This document shows, piece by piece, positions 9,724-22,049 of a stretch of 64,000 nt of DNA. Numbering within the stretch: position 1 is the stretch's first letter; every line of letters starts with the position of its first letter. The notes beneath the pieces are model-generated. The model saw nothing but the letters and a program-made list of their open reading frames with translations, did not search any database and had not been told where the DNA came from. The DNA is from Ceratorhiza oryzae-sativae. Its lineage: Eukaryota > Basidiomycota > Agaricomycetes > Cantharellales > Ceratobasidiaceae. Both the position numbers and the translations under genes were made by a program. Where the stretch lies: NCBI GenBank assembly GCA_030998015.1, contig JARWMV010000246.1, forward strand, positions 1 through 64,000, given 5' to 3'.

Positions 9724-9977
9724 GTATATATATTGATGGAATGCACCAAATTTTGCATGTTTAATGGTGTATTAAAATAATTCAAAATCAGGAGTCATGT
9801 ACTTGTGCAGGAATGCCATATGCAGGAATGCAGGAGCTCCAGGACTCCACCCAGGACTCCAGCACCCCTGGGGCCATTGCTGCACCATCTCTGTCTCCTG
9901 CAGTGCCAGAATATGCTGGAATTTCATATGGATTTCCTACAAATTCCTGTGCATGGAGCCTGGCACAGCTCCCTTAG

Positions 9978-11945
9978 TTAATTACAAAAATTCAGAGCTT
10001 TCTAATCATGGGAACCTTGTGAAACAAGGGGGGAATGCACAACAGGAGCTGAAATCACACTACATCCCCCCCTACAGCATCACTGAGTGATTTCTAGCAG
10101 ATTTCTATGAGTACATATTACTCAAAAGGCTTCAAAACCATATATCTCATCTCTACTTTATATCCAAACTATTCAAATTAAATGGGCACTCAGGTATTTG
10201 TCTGGGGGAGACTATGTGCTGAATGCCTGGTGCAGTATGTGTTAAAGGTCAGGGTATACTTTAATATCTAAAGCTTAAGCAAAAGTAGATATGTTAGTAT
10301 ACACTAATTGTACTCAATACTTCTTAGACTAGAGTAAGAAGGCTCAAAGTAGTTGCAATGCAATCAAGAAACACTCAAGGTAGTCATAATCTTTCACAGT
10401 GTAAACTGACTAATTTATAGGTATAAAGAGCAAGGCTACTAAGGTCAGCTTCCCTTAGATATCTTAAATGTAGTTCAGCCCTAGTTGCTTGGACTAACTG
10501 GTACTAATCTTAATTCTAGACTTAAGTGATAGCTTATTGGATAAATGGTGGGCTGCCTAATGCATGCACTTCCTCAGCTACAGGCACTTAGATTTCCTCT
10601 AATAGCTGGTACTTAATGTCACACTCAATCAGGCAATATTGTACACTTATATATCTCTGTATATAATATAAAATGAATCAGGCAATATAACTAATATGGT
10701 ACTTTATTCCTCAGTACTAGTTATATAAGAAATCACACACAGACAAGAGAGAAAAGAGAAAAAGAAGCCAATAGCCAGTCTGGGTCAAGTAGTAGGAGGT
10801 GGTCCAGAAGGGCCTTAGAGGAGGTCCTTTTATACCCTGAGGAGGGCATTCCAGAGCCAAATAGATACATACATGCCAGTGCAATCATCAAAAGAGGGTA
10901 CTGCTATACTTGGGGTACACCCTAGCCCAGTATAGGATAAATGAGTAAAGACAGGGTGTGGACCAAAGGCATTGATGCATCTGAGGCCTGCTATTGGCTT
11001 GTAGATCATATTATCATAGTATATACATATAGAGAACAGAGGCTACATCTCAGCAAGTCATAAAGTGAGTCAGAGAAGCTTCAAGATCAATTTAGAAGGC
11101 TCTCCTGACTCACTGGGGTCATTAGATCTTGATTGATGGTCCAGTAAGATCCTAATGATTGTCAGGCCATTCTAGCACAAGGATCTGGTGGGTAATGACA
11201 AACTTTAGGCAGGAGATAATGCCAAAGCTTAGCTATCAATAGAGCATAAGATCACATTGATAGCATAAGCAGTTGCCAAGATATGAACAGTGTGATGTTG
11301 TAATCAGAATTTCCTGATAGGAGGGAATATTGATCCCTCTGTATCTCACTGAGTTATCTTGATATAATATGCATTGGAAAGAGAGAATTTTGTACTATTT
11401 AATGGGTTACAAGTAGTACAAATTCAGATTCATACAAACTTGTTTAATTTCAAGAAAATTACAGAGGCATCACTTGAAGTTGGCAGAGCAGACTAAAATA
11501 AGAGGAAATGTTAGTAATCCTTAACAGGGGTTGCACTGACCCCTATTTCCCCAGATGCTGACCCAAAGTAAAGTAAAGAGATTGAGCAAAATCCTATGAG
11601 GTCAAAATGATGCAGGCACTTAAAAACCTCTATAACCAACATATCTCATTGGTAGCTGCCTTGGATGAATGTGAACTGCCATGCTGCACTAGACATTCAG
11701 CATACAGTCTCCCCCAGGCAGATGCCTCAGTGCACAGTTAATCTGCAGAGTCTGTATGTACATTATACATGTGATGTATGATTTTGAAGTATTTAGAGTA
11801 ATATGTACTCATATAAATTTGCTAGAAACATCTCAGTAATGCTGTAGGGGGGAAAGTAGTTTGATTTCAGCCCCTGTTGGGCATTCCCCAATTGTTTCAC
11901 TAGGTTCCTGTGATCAGAAAGCTCTGAATTTTTGTATTTAAGCTA
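9978..11945. repeat. Long inverted repeat (arms about 260 bp) around 1.4 kb without genes
   Basis: The left arm (9978-10238) and right arm (11676-11945, inverted) match at an estimated 80 percent. Shared blocks include ATTCAGAGCTTTCT, GAGTACATATTACTC and CTGGGGGAGACT. The interior has no plausible frame and is AT-rich. This may be the core of a non-autonomous DNA transposon; GCAGGAATGC-like subrepeats near 9810-9860 and 14560-14730 may be its outer parts, split by the Tc1 element. Confidence 0.55.
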
Positions 11946-12143
11946 CTGAAACATGTACACTGCACAGCAAAATGATTGCAGCATGTGACAGAAAATCAAT
12001 TGTTCTTGACTCCAGAGATGGTTACTACATTTCGTGTACATACATCAGTGTGATTTGAGAGAGCAGTACAATAGATGTGTAAAACAAAAACAACAAGCAA
12101 AATTGATAATTTGGATGACAAGAAATAAAAGAAATAAGGTTGG

Positions 12144-12664
12144 TGTCATGGCCTAGACCATGACGCGGATTTTATTACAATTTTCGTATATTTTATAAAT
12201 CTCTCTTTTTCATATTGTTGGACAAGTCCTGTTTAATCAGATATATGCAGAGAATTACTTACATGATCACATGACCTTGTTGTTGTTTATGCTCTGTTTG
12301 TACCTTCTGGAATATTCTGTTACATGGCACCATTCTCACATTGTATGATAGTTGTCTTGCACCATACGTGTATTTGATATAGCTCATCATATGAATATAT
12401 AAGGGAGAGTCTGAGAGCCTTAAGCCTCAGAACTTGACCTCCTGTCATATCCCCTCTACTACCTGTGTGACTTACCAGTCCATAGTCCCTGCCCAGTCCT
12501 CTTAAGGACAAGTGCACTTACTACTCTACCTCCTTGTGTCTTATTGCACCCTCACTGCACGTCCCACCTTAGACGTTGTCAGTAAAGCCTCCAGCATCGC
12601 TGCCCATAGGCTTGTCATCACCATTTAGGTGTTTGACGTTACTGTTCAGGTTGTAGCTCTGACA
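12144..12664 (+). mobile_element. Solo LTR, copy C, inside the Tc1 inverted repeat
   Basis: 521 bp from TGTCATGG to TCTGACA with a perfect 5-bp duplication gttgg (12139-12143 and 12665-12669). TATA box at 12396-12405. Removing it makes the left Tc1 inverted repeat collinear with the right one, so it inserted after the Tc1 element. Confidence 0.93.
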
Positions 12665-12757
12665 GTTGGGTTTGCTGCAATCATTTTGCATGATGTAAGC
12701 AAGTCATCCTGACATTCAAAAAAAAGTGACAAAGGTACTCACATTCAAGCATACTGT

Positions 12758-13980
12758 TCAGTACTTAGTGTGCCCACCTTTCACCTTCACCAGTGCTGCA
12801 ACACAGCAGGGTAGAGATGTCGCGCGAGAATACCGGCGCGTACCCGCACCGGATTTGCTCGGTGAGTTCGAATCCGTTGAAAAAACTGCATATATGCGCA
12901 TGTTCGCGCCGCTGAGAGGTTTCCGCGCATATATACAGTTTTTTCAACGGATTCGAACTCGCCGAGCAAATCCAGTGCGGGTATGCGCCGGTATTCTCGC
13001 ACGACATCTCTACAGCAGGGCATTGACTTATAGAGATTGCATATATATTGAGCAGGAATTTTGTACCATTGCTGCTCCAGAGCCTCCCACAGCTCCCAGT
13101 GATTTGTTGGCTGGGGCTGTTCAGTGTGAACAGTGGTGTCAAGATAAGACCAAACGTGCTTGATTGGGTTCATATCTGGGCTGTTTGATGGCCAGGGAAG
13201 AACCCTGAGTCAACAATCAAGGAGCCACTTTTTGGTCACTTGAGCCATATGCTTTGGATTGTTGTCTTGCTGGAAGATTACTGATGAAGGACGAATGCAG
13301 GATTTGAGCAGGGGGCAGAAGAATTCAGTGGAAAGGATTTTGGTGTATTTGATTGCCATAAGTGTGCCATCTATAAGGTGCAATTGACCAACACCCTCCA
13401 CTGTAATATACCCCCAAACCATAACATGACCACTGCTGTGTTGGACAACTTGCTTCATATGTTCTGGCTTCACTGGGTCACCAACCTTCTTATAGTAGAT
13501 ACCTGGCCCTCCAACCCCAAAAACAAAGAACTTGGACTCATCCAAAAAACAGATTTTAGACCAGTCTACCTTGTCCCATGTCAAATGCAACTGCCCCCAG
13601 TGCAGCTGCCTCAAATGCTTCTTGTGATTGAGGAATGGAACCCTATATCAATGATAGACATGAAAACCAAGCTTGTTTAGTCACCATCAGAGTGTATCAG
13701 TGCTAACATGGGGGAAAAAGTTGTGTTTAAGATCAGCTGCAGTCTTGACAACACCATGAGACATCAGCAACACAGCCCAGCAGCCCTCAGATTCATCTAG
13801 TTTATGTGGATGGCCAGTACTTTTCTTTGGTGTAAAGATATCATCACCATGTAAACAGATTTGACCAACAGTAGTGTTGTGTACCTCACTCAGCCTGCTA
13901 GCCACAGCATGGTCAGTCAGACCTTTCTGCTTCAGGAGGATTATATGAGCATGCTTCAAGGGTGATATAGTGGCCACCAT
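12758..13980 (-). pseudogene. Tc1-family DD34E transposase, decayed
   Basis: From ATG 13980 the frame shows an N-terminal helix-turn-helix region, then FLDESKF (first aspartate), QQDNNPKH (second aspartate) and NPIKHVW, where Tc1 enzymes have glutamate 34 residues after the second aspartate. Here that residue is lysine, a GAG to AAG type change, so the catalytic triad is lost. In-frame TGA codons interrupt it at 13687-13689, twice more before 13615, and at 13210-13212. MITE copy 3 splits the C-terminus, which ends in a GGHTKY-like motif at 12758. It is inactive. Confidence 0.9.
12812..13012 (+). mobile_element. hAT-like palindromic MITE, copy 3
   Basis: 201 bp, nearly identical to copy 1 and in the same orientation. 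Perfect 8-bp duplication cagcaggg at 12804-12811 and 13013-13020. It is inserted near the C-terminal end of the Tc1-type transposase relic. Confidence 0.95.
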
Positions 13981-14273
13981 AGCATCAAAAAATCAGGTAG
14001 ATTAGCTCTAGAAAAGAAAAAAACAGTTGTGGTGAACCATGGGTGGTTTGGGTTGCTTACATCATGCAAAATGATTGCAGCAAACCCAACCTTATTTCTT
14101 TTATTTCTTGTCATCCAACTTATTGATTTCACTTGTTGTTTTTGCTTTACACATCTATTGTACTGCTCTCTCAAATCACACTGACATATGTACACAAAAT
14201 GTAGTAACTGTCTCTGGAGTCAAGAATGATTGATTTTCTGTCACATGCTGCAATCATTTTGCTGTGCAGTGTA

Positions 14274-15480
14274 TATAGCCAGCACATACAAGGGAGCAAC
14301 TTTTGGATGGCTAGATTCCTTAGTGTCTCTGGCAGATTTCAGGGGTAATGACCCCTGAGACATTGTATCCCCATTTCTGAGGCAGAGTAATTTTATTATA
14401 CAATGATATGTACATATTCTGAGAGCTGGAATTCTTCTCTATCTTATGGTATAGCTTGCATGAGAATGTGGTGGGTTCTCAGGTTGGCCATTTTTCCTGT
14501 TATGACATAGTTGCACATGGTAAAGTATTTTGCCTTGCAATTCACTCAAATCAAAAGCTAGAAATACACAAAAACATTGTTGGAAAGCACTGGAATATGC
14601 AGGAAAAATGAGCACTTAAACACCAGAATCCACCAGAATTCTGCCTGGATTTTGGTGCATTTTATCAGTTCCTGCTCTGATTCCCACTCCTGCAATGCCA
14701 AAAATGCAGGAGTAGGAGCTGAAAATTTGTTGAAATTTCAGCATGCCAGAGTTTGGTGTCACATGCTTACACCATTGTAGTCAGTGTCAGTTTCACTCCC
14801 CATCATCCATCTAAACTCCTCTTGGCCTTGTTCACTGTCCATCCAACCTCCTGTGCCATCCCAACATCTCTCAATGCCACCAAGTCCTTTGGCACTTAAT
14901 GTACCTTGCCTCAAGTCTAACAAAGTACACCTTTGAACTCCCCTGTGTGTCATTGCAACCACCCTCTTTGCCACATGTCCCCCTCTAGATGCTGCAGTCT
15001 TGATCCTCAGCCCCTTAGCCCTTGGATCCACCCTTGCCTCACAAGGATTGGGTCTTATTGTGTTCAGGACATTGGCTCTGACAGAGCCCAACACCTCAAG
15101 CTCAATGCTCCAATATCCTTTGCTTTTTTTCTAACCAAGCAATTATTTTCATGTGGAAACATGAGTAGAGCAAACCAACAGCTGTCCTCAACAGTTTGGC
15201 CCAAGGCTGTAGGTTGCTACTTTTGCTTCTAAATTACACAAGTATAACCACACCAAGTTACATTGCTTGCATTTGAGTAACAACTGCCCCAGGAGTGGAT
15301 GGCTGCTTGCATAAAATGACAGCATAGATTACACAACCAGATGCTTGTTGTAATTTGCCAGATCGGGATATATGATTCCAGTGGCTACGAATGGTCATGT
15401 GACCGCTCTGTCATAACCGCATCGGGTGACCGGATGCATCACGAAATTTCCGACTCTATCACCGTCACTGATTGTTCAAC
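14274..15480. other. Repeat-derived stretch before the first host gene
   Basis: No credible gene. 14560-14730 has repeated TGCAGGA/TCCTGCA blocks. The end near 15000-15084 (TCTAGATGCTGCAGTC ... GGCTCTGACA) resembles the 3' part of the solo LTR at 12144 and may be a fourth, very diverged copy. A TCATGTGA box lies at 15395. Confidence 0.4.
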
Positions 15481-15501
15481 ACCTGAGCACTAGCAGTAGT
15501 C

Positions 15502-17531
15502 ATGGGTAAGTGAAATATATACAATGCGATCCAGAACTTACATTTCTTTGTAGCGCCGAAGAAACAGAAACAAAAGATGGCGTTGGGAGACTTTTGGCCG
15601 ATGAGAGTAGGTGCAGTATGCCCTAGACTTGTCTGAACAGCTGCTCATTCGCACTTTTCTATGTGCAGACTTCGGATCATGGGCAGATGAGATGGACAGC
15701 CTCCCAACTGCTCGTAGTGTGCTGTGCTTGCAATGCCCATTTCCAGCACGAGGCTGACATCAAGCTATCTGCAGCGGCGGCTAGGGCACCCGATGAGAAT
15801 CCATCCGACAGCAGGTTCAGCCGGGGTGGAGGCGGTTATGGGGACCGCGACTTTTCTTCTCGTCCAGGTAGGCTTACACCTTGATCTGTTTCCTCCAGAC
15901 AACCCACCGAACTCGCGCTGATTTTCAGATCGCGGCCCGAGTGGCCCTCCGAGAGAAGATCTTCCATTGCCTACCGCGCCACCTTACACCGTGTTTGTTG
16001 GCAACCTTGCGTTCGATCTTGTCGAGGACGACTTGGCTGGGTTCTTTGCTCCCGAATCCGTAAGTTTAACTGAGACACTAGTGGTTTACCCCCTAACTGG
16101 CCCCCCGCTAGTTGAAATCAGTGAAAATTATTCGTGACCGAGATGATAAACCAAAAGGTTTTGGATACGTCGAATTTGATACGCTGGCCGGACTCAAGAA
16201 TGGCCTTGCAAAATCGAACAGCTCACTGAAATCCCGTACTGTGAGAGTAAGCGTTGCTGAACCGCGTGAGTCTCTCCGTATGCGTGAAGCATTTGCCACC
16301 TCTCACATACCCTCAACCAGCCAAAGAGCGAGAGCAAAGGTCAGGGTTTGGATCTATGGGCGACGACGTATCCAATTGGCGTCGAGATGGCCCACCCGCA
16401 ACGGTTGGAGGCGGTCGCTCGCGCTTTGATGATCGCCCACCACGGGAGCCAGCCGAGCCTTCAGTAGCTGAATCTGTCTCGGACTGGCGCTCGAACCGAC
16501 CGCCGCGCCAGACACCCGCACCGGAAGAGCCCCCGCGCCGGAGTGGATCTGGCTTCCGCGATGGGCCCCCGCGGGGGTCTGAGATGACGTGGGAACGCAA
16601 GGGGACGCTGGCTGACCATGCCACGCAGGCTGATCGGCCTGGAGCGTTCCGGAGGGGGTCGGGTTTCAACACGCCCTCAGGGGACCGAGATGGCGCGCCT
16701 CTGAGCGCCGCCGAGACGGACGAGGTTTGGGCCCGTGGGCCGCCTCGTGTGCCGGCTCAATCGGAGGAACAGCACCCTAGGCGAGGAGCGTTTGGTGGAC
16801 GGGGTGGAGAAGGGCCGCATCTTGGGACTTCTGGTGTGCCCGACAGTGGCGATTGGCGCTCGCAGATGAAAAGCCCAGCCGTGCGGCAAGGGAGTACAGA
16901 CAAGAGTCGTAGGTCTCAATTACCTTTGGCATTGCGCGAATGCGCCCTAACTGAATGATCGATAGCTACGACTTCCCAGCCAACGACCCCACAGGGGAAT
17001 AGAAAGCGGCTAGAACTCCTTCCTCGTTCACAAACTGGGTCTAATGTGGCATCGCCTCTCTCTTCTCCCCGGATGAACGCGGCACCCGCAGCGAAGCCCA
17101 ATCCATTTGGTGCTGCCAAGTACGTCACGATCAGATATCTTCGCTCTATCCAAATTTAACTTCCTACCATCAGGCCTATCGACGTATCTGCCAAAGATCG
17201 TGAAATAGATGAAAAACTAGAAAGGGAACGCGAGTCGCGGCAGCAAAACAAGTCCACCGGGGGTCTGTTTGGCAGCGCACGACCGATGCCAATGTCGCGC
17301 CAAGGCTCCGCCTCGGGCGGACCCAGCAGCCGAACACAGTCTGCGCCTCGAGACGGTTCACCGGCCGAGGGTGACAAGGAAACGGCTGCGGCACGAGTGG
17401 CCAACAAGTTTGATGCCAAGGCTGCGCAGGTTCGTGCCCAGACTAGCTTTGCGGCTGCCGCAGGCAAAAAAGAGGACCCGAATGCTGGCGTGAAGGAAGT
17501 TACCGACAAGATCTCCGAGGTCACTGTCTGA
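15502..17531 (+). CDS. TIF3: Eukaryotic translation initiation factor 4B (eIF4B)
   Basis: Nine exons: 15502-15505, 15554-15606, 15669-15713, 15775-15867, 15929-16059, 16112-16265, 16321-16908, 16966-17119, 17174-17531. About 526 residues. The N-terminus has GSWADEMDSLPTAP, a hallmark of fungal eIF4B. One RRM follows (YTVFVGNLAF as RNP2; KGFGYVEF as RNP1), then arginine/glycine/proline-rich repeats with NWRR and DWRS units, and a C-terminal NPFGAAKPIDV plus charged helix. The family binds RNA and stimulates the eIF4A helicase during scanning. The conserved frame needs one more T in the run at 15592-15595; otherwise exon 2 reads out of frame. The name follows the yeast homologue. Confidence 0.9.
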
Positions 17532-18277
17532 GCGGACAACATGATCGCCTCGACCGAACGGCCTTGGTTCGCGCATCACAAATATTTTGGTCTAGTGTTG
17601 GATTTCATTTCTTTCATTTCTTTGAAGAGATACAGATTATATTGTATTGGATCTACGGTCAACCCCTGATCTGCTCTTCCTTTACCCCTTGTGCTTTGAG
17701 TTTGTATATGTATACGTGTACAGTGTGAATGGAAACAACGTGCACAATTTTTTGATCGCGTGGATGGGTGATTGAGTTAGATGAGATCATACAAGATGGG
17801 ATGCACGGGGATAGGGGGCTGATGTGCGAGGCGTGCTAAAGGGCATTCGGGGGAATAAAAGGGGCGATCGTGTGTGTGTGAAGGGAAGGAAGGAGGGTAG
17901 GTATGATGGATTAATTAAGAAGGTGAAGGTGCGATGTCTGAATGGATAGGGCGAAAAGGAAATAAAGTAGAGACGTAAGGAACTTTTTTAAGTTACGGAA
18001 GGTGACTAGCCATTCATGGTCTCATGGTCGGATCCGAGCATGGTCCCTTGCTGGCCGTTCTCACAGCCCAGGCAAGAGGGGAACGTGAGAGAGGACTTGC
18101 TCCGGACAAACAGAATAGCAGTAGAGTGATCTTGTGACACGACAGCATCCTTGGCGTCTCCCCCCCGTGGGGTGATTCATCTCCTATTCTCAGTTTGGCT
18201 CGTGGTAAGGAATCTGACCGGATTTCTTGATAGATTGGCCCTGTTAGAAATTAAGATTTTGCTAGTGTACATATGGA
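17532..18277. other. Convergent intergenic region
   Basis: It lies between the 3' ends of eIF4B and the cyclophilin gene. Contents look like 3' untranslated and spacer sequence; no gene seen. Confidence 0.6.
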
Positions 18278-19614
18278 TTATTCGATACGGTCTGCGAGAG
18301 ACGGTGGCCGGTTGTCGGTCTCGCGATACTTCATCTGCCCCCGACCTACAGCCGTCCATGAGTGAGGGAACGAATCGGGTGGGTAAGTAAACGTACCTTT
18401 ATACCTAATCCCATCGCTCTCTTTCGCCCTCTCCAGCCGCCTCTTTCGCTCCTCAGCCTCAGCCCGCCTCCTCGCCTCGATCCGCTCGTTCTCCTCTCTT
18501 TCGAGTCGGGCGTCGTACTCTTCCTCCGTTTCCAGCGTCGGTCCCCCAAAATCTTTTCGTTCTAGTCCATCGTCGGCCGGGCGAGACTTGCGCTTTTTGG
18601 ATTTGGGGGACTCGGATCGGTGTTTGGATTTTTTATGCTTTTTGGATTTGGATTTACGCCGCGGGCGGTCTGGTTCGGAGCCGGACTCGGACTCGGACTC
18701 AGGTGTTGGGGAGCGAGATTCCGGGCCTGATCGACCATTTGAACAATTGTACAGAGATGTAGACACCGAGAGAAACGAGACCACGTACTGGGCGAGCGCG
18801 GCTTGGCTTTGGGCGGGGCCTTGCGCAGTTCGAGTTCCCCACAGGACGCGATGACGACCGGTTTGAGCGGGCGAGATTTTTCGTCTACTGGCAGTTTGGA
18901 TATGTGGACGACAATGTCCAGACCCGAAACGACTCGTCCTGTTGGGCCGATATCGGGGTTAGCCAGGACGAATGGTGGAAAGAAGTCAACGTGGGGCGCG
19001 CACCGAATACTACATGTTTGCCGTTGAGATGCGGGCATGGTCGAACGGTGATGAAAAACTGGGATGAATTGGTATTCGGGCCGCGGTTGGCCATGACGAG
19101 GAGTCTGCATGGCTATTTAGCTGGGGGGGAAGGCGGAAAGCGGAAAAGCGGAAGACGGACCCCTCGGCATCGACGTCGCGTTCAAAGCTCTCGTCTTCAA
19201 AGGGATGGCCGTAGATCGACTCTCCACCGGTTCCGTTGCGTTTGGTAAAGTCTGAGAGACGAGTGAATAGGGCGGGAGAGAGGACAGAGAGAACTAGGGA
19301 CCGACCTCCGCCTTGGATCATAAAGTTGTCGATCGAGCGGTGGATGATGCATCCCTTGTAATACAGTGGGACTTGAGAAACCTGCGAGAGACCCTTTTCA
19401 CCTGTCGCGAGCGCGCGAAAACTAGTTCAAGTTAGACCGGGCGGAAACGAGGCCGCAGCAACGCACTTTTCGACTGTTTTTGGAACCTCGTCGCGAAAGA
19501 GTTCAAAGACGATCCTGGGGCGGATGAGCGCGGGTCACAGGACAGCGGAGAGACGGACCTTCCGAGCGGCTGACCGTCGGCCTCGACGTTGAAGAACACC
19601 CTCGGGTTGACCAT
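18278..19614 (-). CDS. RS-type cyclophilin (peptidyl-prolyl isomerase)
   Basis: Eight exons from ATG 19614, roughly 315 residues. The N-terminal two thirds is a cyclophilin domain: [61 protein letters not shown] and [10 protein letters not shown] all match the family, including the active-site R, F and Q region. The C-terminal third is charged with Sx[12 protein letters not shown] and a long E/R helix, as in nuclear spliceosome-associated SR-cyclophilins (PPIG/NKTR type), so a nuclear role in splicing is inferred. Several introns use a GTCCGT or GTCGGT donor. It is transcribed divergently from the Rap-like GTPase with only 136 bp between start codons. Confidence 0.9.
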
Positions 19615-19750
19615 CGTGGTGGGCCGGATCAGGATTGCCGCGCGACGGACGCGTGGGTGGGACCGCTGTCTTGGGCCCTGAGCCTGGACTGCGTTTAATT
19701 ATCCCCATGTGCCGAGAGTCAATCGCCTTCCCCCGGCTTGCCATCCCATC

Positions 19751-20596
19751 ATGCGCACGTACAGCGTCATCGTCCTGGGAGGTGTGTCCGACGTGTGTCC
19801 GTGTCCTGTCCGCCGCTGACCAGACCCCAGCGGGAGGTGTCGGCAAGAGCTCCCTCACGCTCCGCCTCGTCCAGGGTGTGTTTTTCGACGGCTACGACCC
19901 CACGATCGAGGGTGAGTAAGGCGAGCTCGGCGCGGACCCGGCTGACGGCGCGCGCAGACGTGTACACCAAGGCGATCCGGGTCGACAACGAGCTGTGTTC
20001 GGTGCGTGCTGCTGAATGACCCGTGCGCGTCGGACTGACCGCTGCCCAGCTCGAGATCATGGACACGGCGGGGGCGGAGCAGTTTACGGCGATGAACGAG
20101 TACTATCTCAAGGTGGGCCCGCCGGCGGGTATGACGTGACACGAGTGACTGACCTGCACCTAGGATGCGCGCGGGTTCATTCTCGTGTTTAGGTGAGCCC
20201 CACATCTCGTCATGCTCCACCCTGTGCGCTCATCTGTTCCCCCAGCCTCACCCAGGCGGCGAGCGTGCGCGAAGTCGAAAACATCCGGACGCAGATCCGG
20301 CGCGTCAAGGGCCACAACGCCCACCTCGTCCCCATGGTCCTCGTCGGCACCAAGGCCGACCTCAACACCGACCGCGAGGTCAGCCGCGAGCAGATGCAGA
20401 CCCTCGCCGACCGCTGGCAGGTCCCCTACTACGAAACCTCCGCCCGGCGTGGCTGGGGCGTCGAGGCCGTCTTCGAGGACATCGTCCGGCAGATGCGCGC
20501 CAGCGGAATGGCGTCCGCCCCCGCCAGCTCGACCCGTCGCGCCGCGGCATTCTGCACAGCAGGTCGGGCAACAGAGACAAGTGTGTCCTCATGTGA
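19751..20596 (+). CDS. Rap/Rsr1-like Ras-family GTPase
   Basis: Seven exons (19751-19781, 19831-19911, 19958-20001, 20050-20112, 20164-20192, 20246-20512, 20560-20596) give 183 residues. Motifs: G1 GGVGKSS, effector YDPTIED, G3 DTAGAEQFTAM, G4 GTKADL, G5 ETSA and a C-terminal CVLM CaaX box for prenylation. The EQFTAM after G3 is typical of Rap and yeast Rsr1/Bud1 rather than Ras. The residue at the Ras Q61 position is alanine, where Rap has threonine. The last exon is reached through a 47-bp intron with a weak GTCCGC donor; without it the CaaX box would be lost. Rsr1 acts in polarity and bud-site choice; the role here is inferred. Confidence 0.88.
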
Positions 20597-21020
20597 ACGC
20601 ATGCTCGGTGGCGCGTTATACCCCCTCTCCTGCTATGCCCCTCTCATCATACCATCCAAAACCAGGCGGACTTTTTTCCACTATTTCCACTGTTTCTCGA
20701 CTGTACCACCATGATTGCCCTGTACCATCTACGTTCGATAGAGATCTGCTGTATGTTGTCCCAATTCCAGGACTCGTTCGTTTACCGTATATGGTTCGCG
20801 CCTCCGTCGCGAATTTGCAAAGAGTGTCAGGGGGGCGGCTGACATCAGCACGCGCTAAGGTGTTTGCGGAAGGTCCGTCGCTCCTCTTCTCTTTGCTTCA
20901 CCACCACCAAGGTCTCTCCCCCTTGACCTCTCTGCCGACCAGCACAGTCTCACAGGTGAGCTGACCCACCCTATATCCAATCGACGCAAGTCTGACCTGC
21001 GTAGGAAATAGCCATTGTAG

Positions 21021-22049
<1,029 letters not shown>

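Larger units (their letters stand above)
11958..14271 (-). mobile_element. Tc1/mariner element with about 210-bp inverted repeats
   Basis: The termini are CACTGCACAGC...GCTGTGCAGTG with TA on both sides (11956-11957 and 14272-14273). Ignoring the solo LTR inserted in the left one, both inverted repeats run about 210 bp. Each holds two copies of a 17-bp motif GCAAAATGATTGCAGCA in opposite orientation (11967, 12673 and 14066, 14246). The transposase relic lies on the minus strand. The element carries two later insertions, a solo LTR and MITE copy 3. Confidence 0.92.

Noticed and set aside
12787..13163. Frames on both strands across the third MITE
   Set aside because: The palindrome is open in several frames on both strands; these are not genes.
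16313..17128. Minus-strand frames over eIF4B
   Set aside because: Shadows of the G/C-rich, arginine-rich coding exons.
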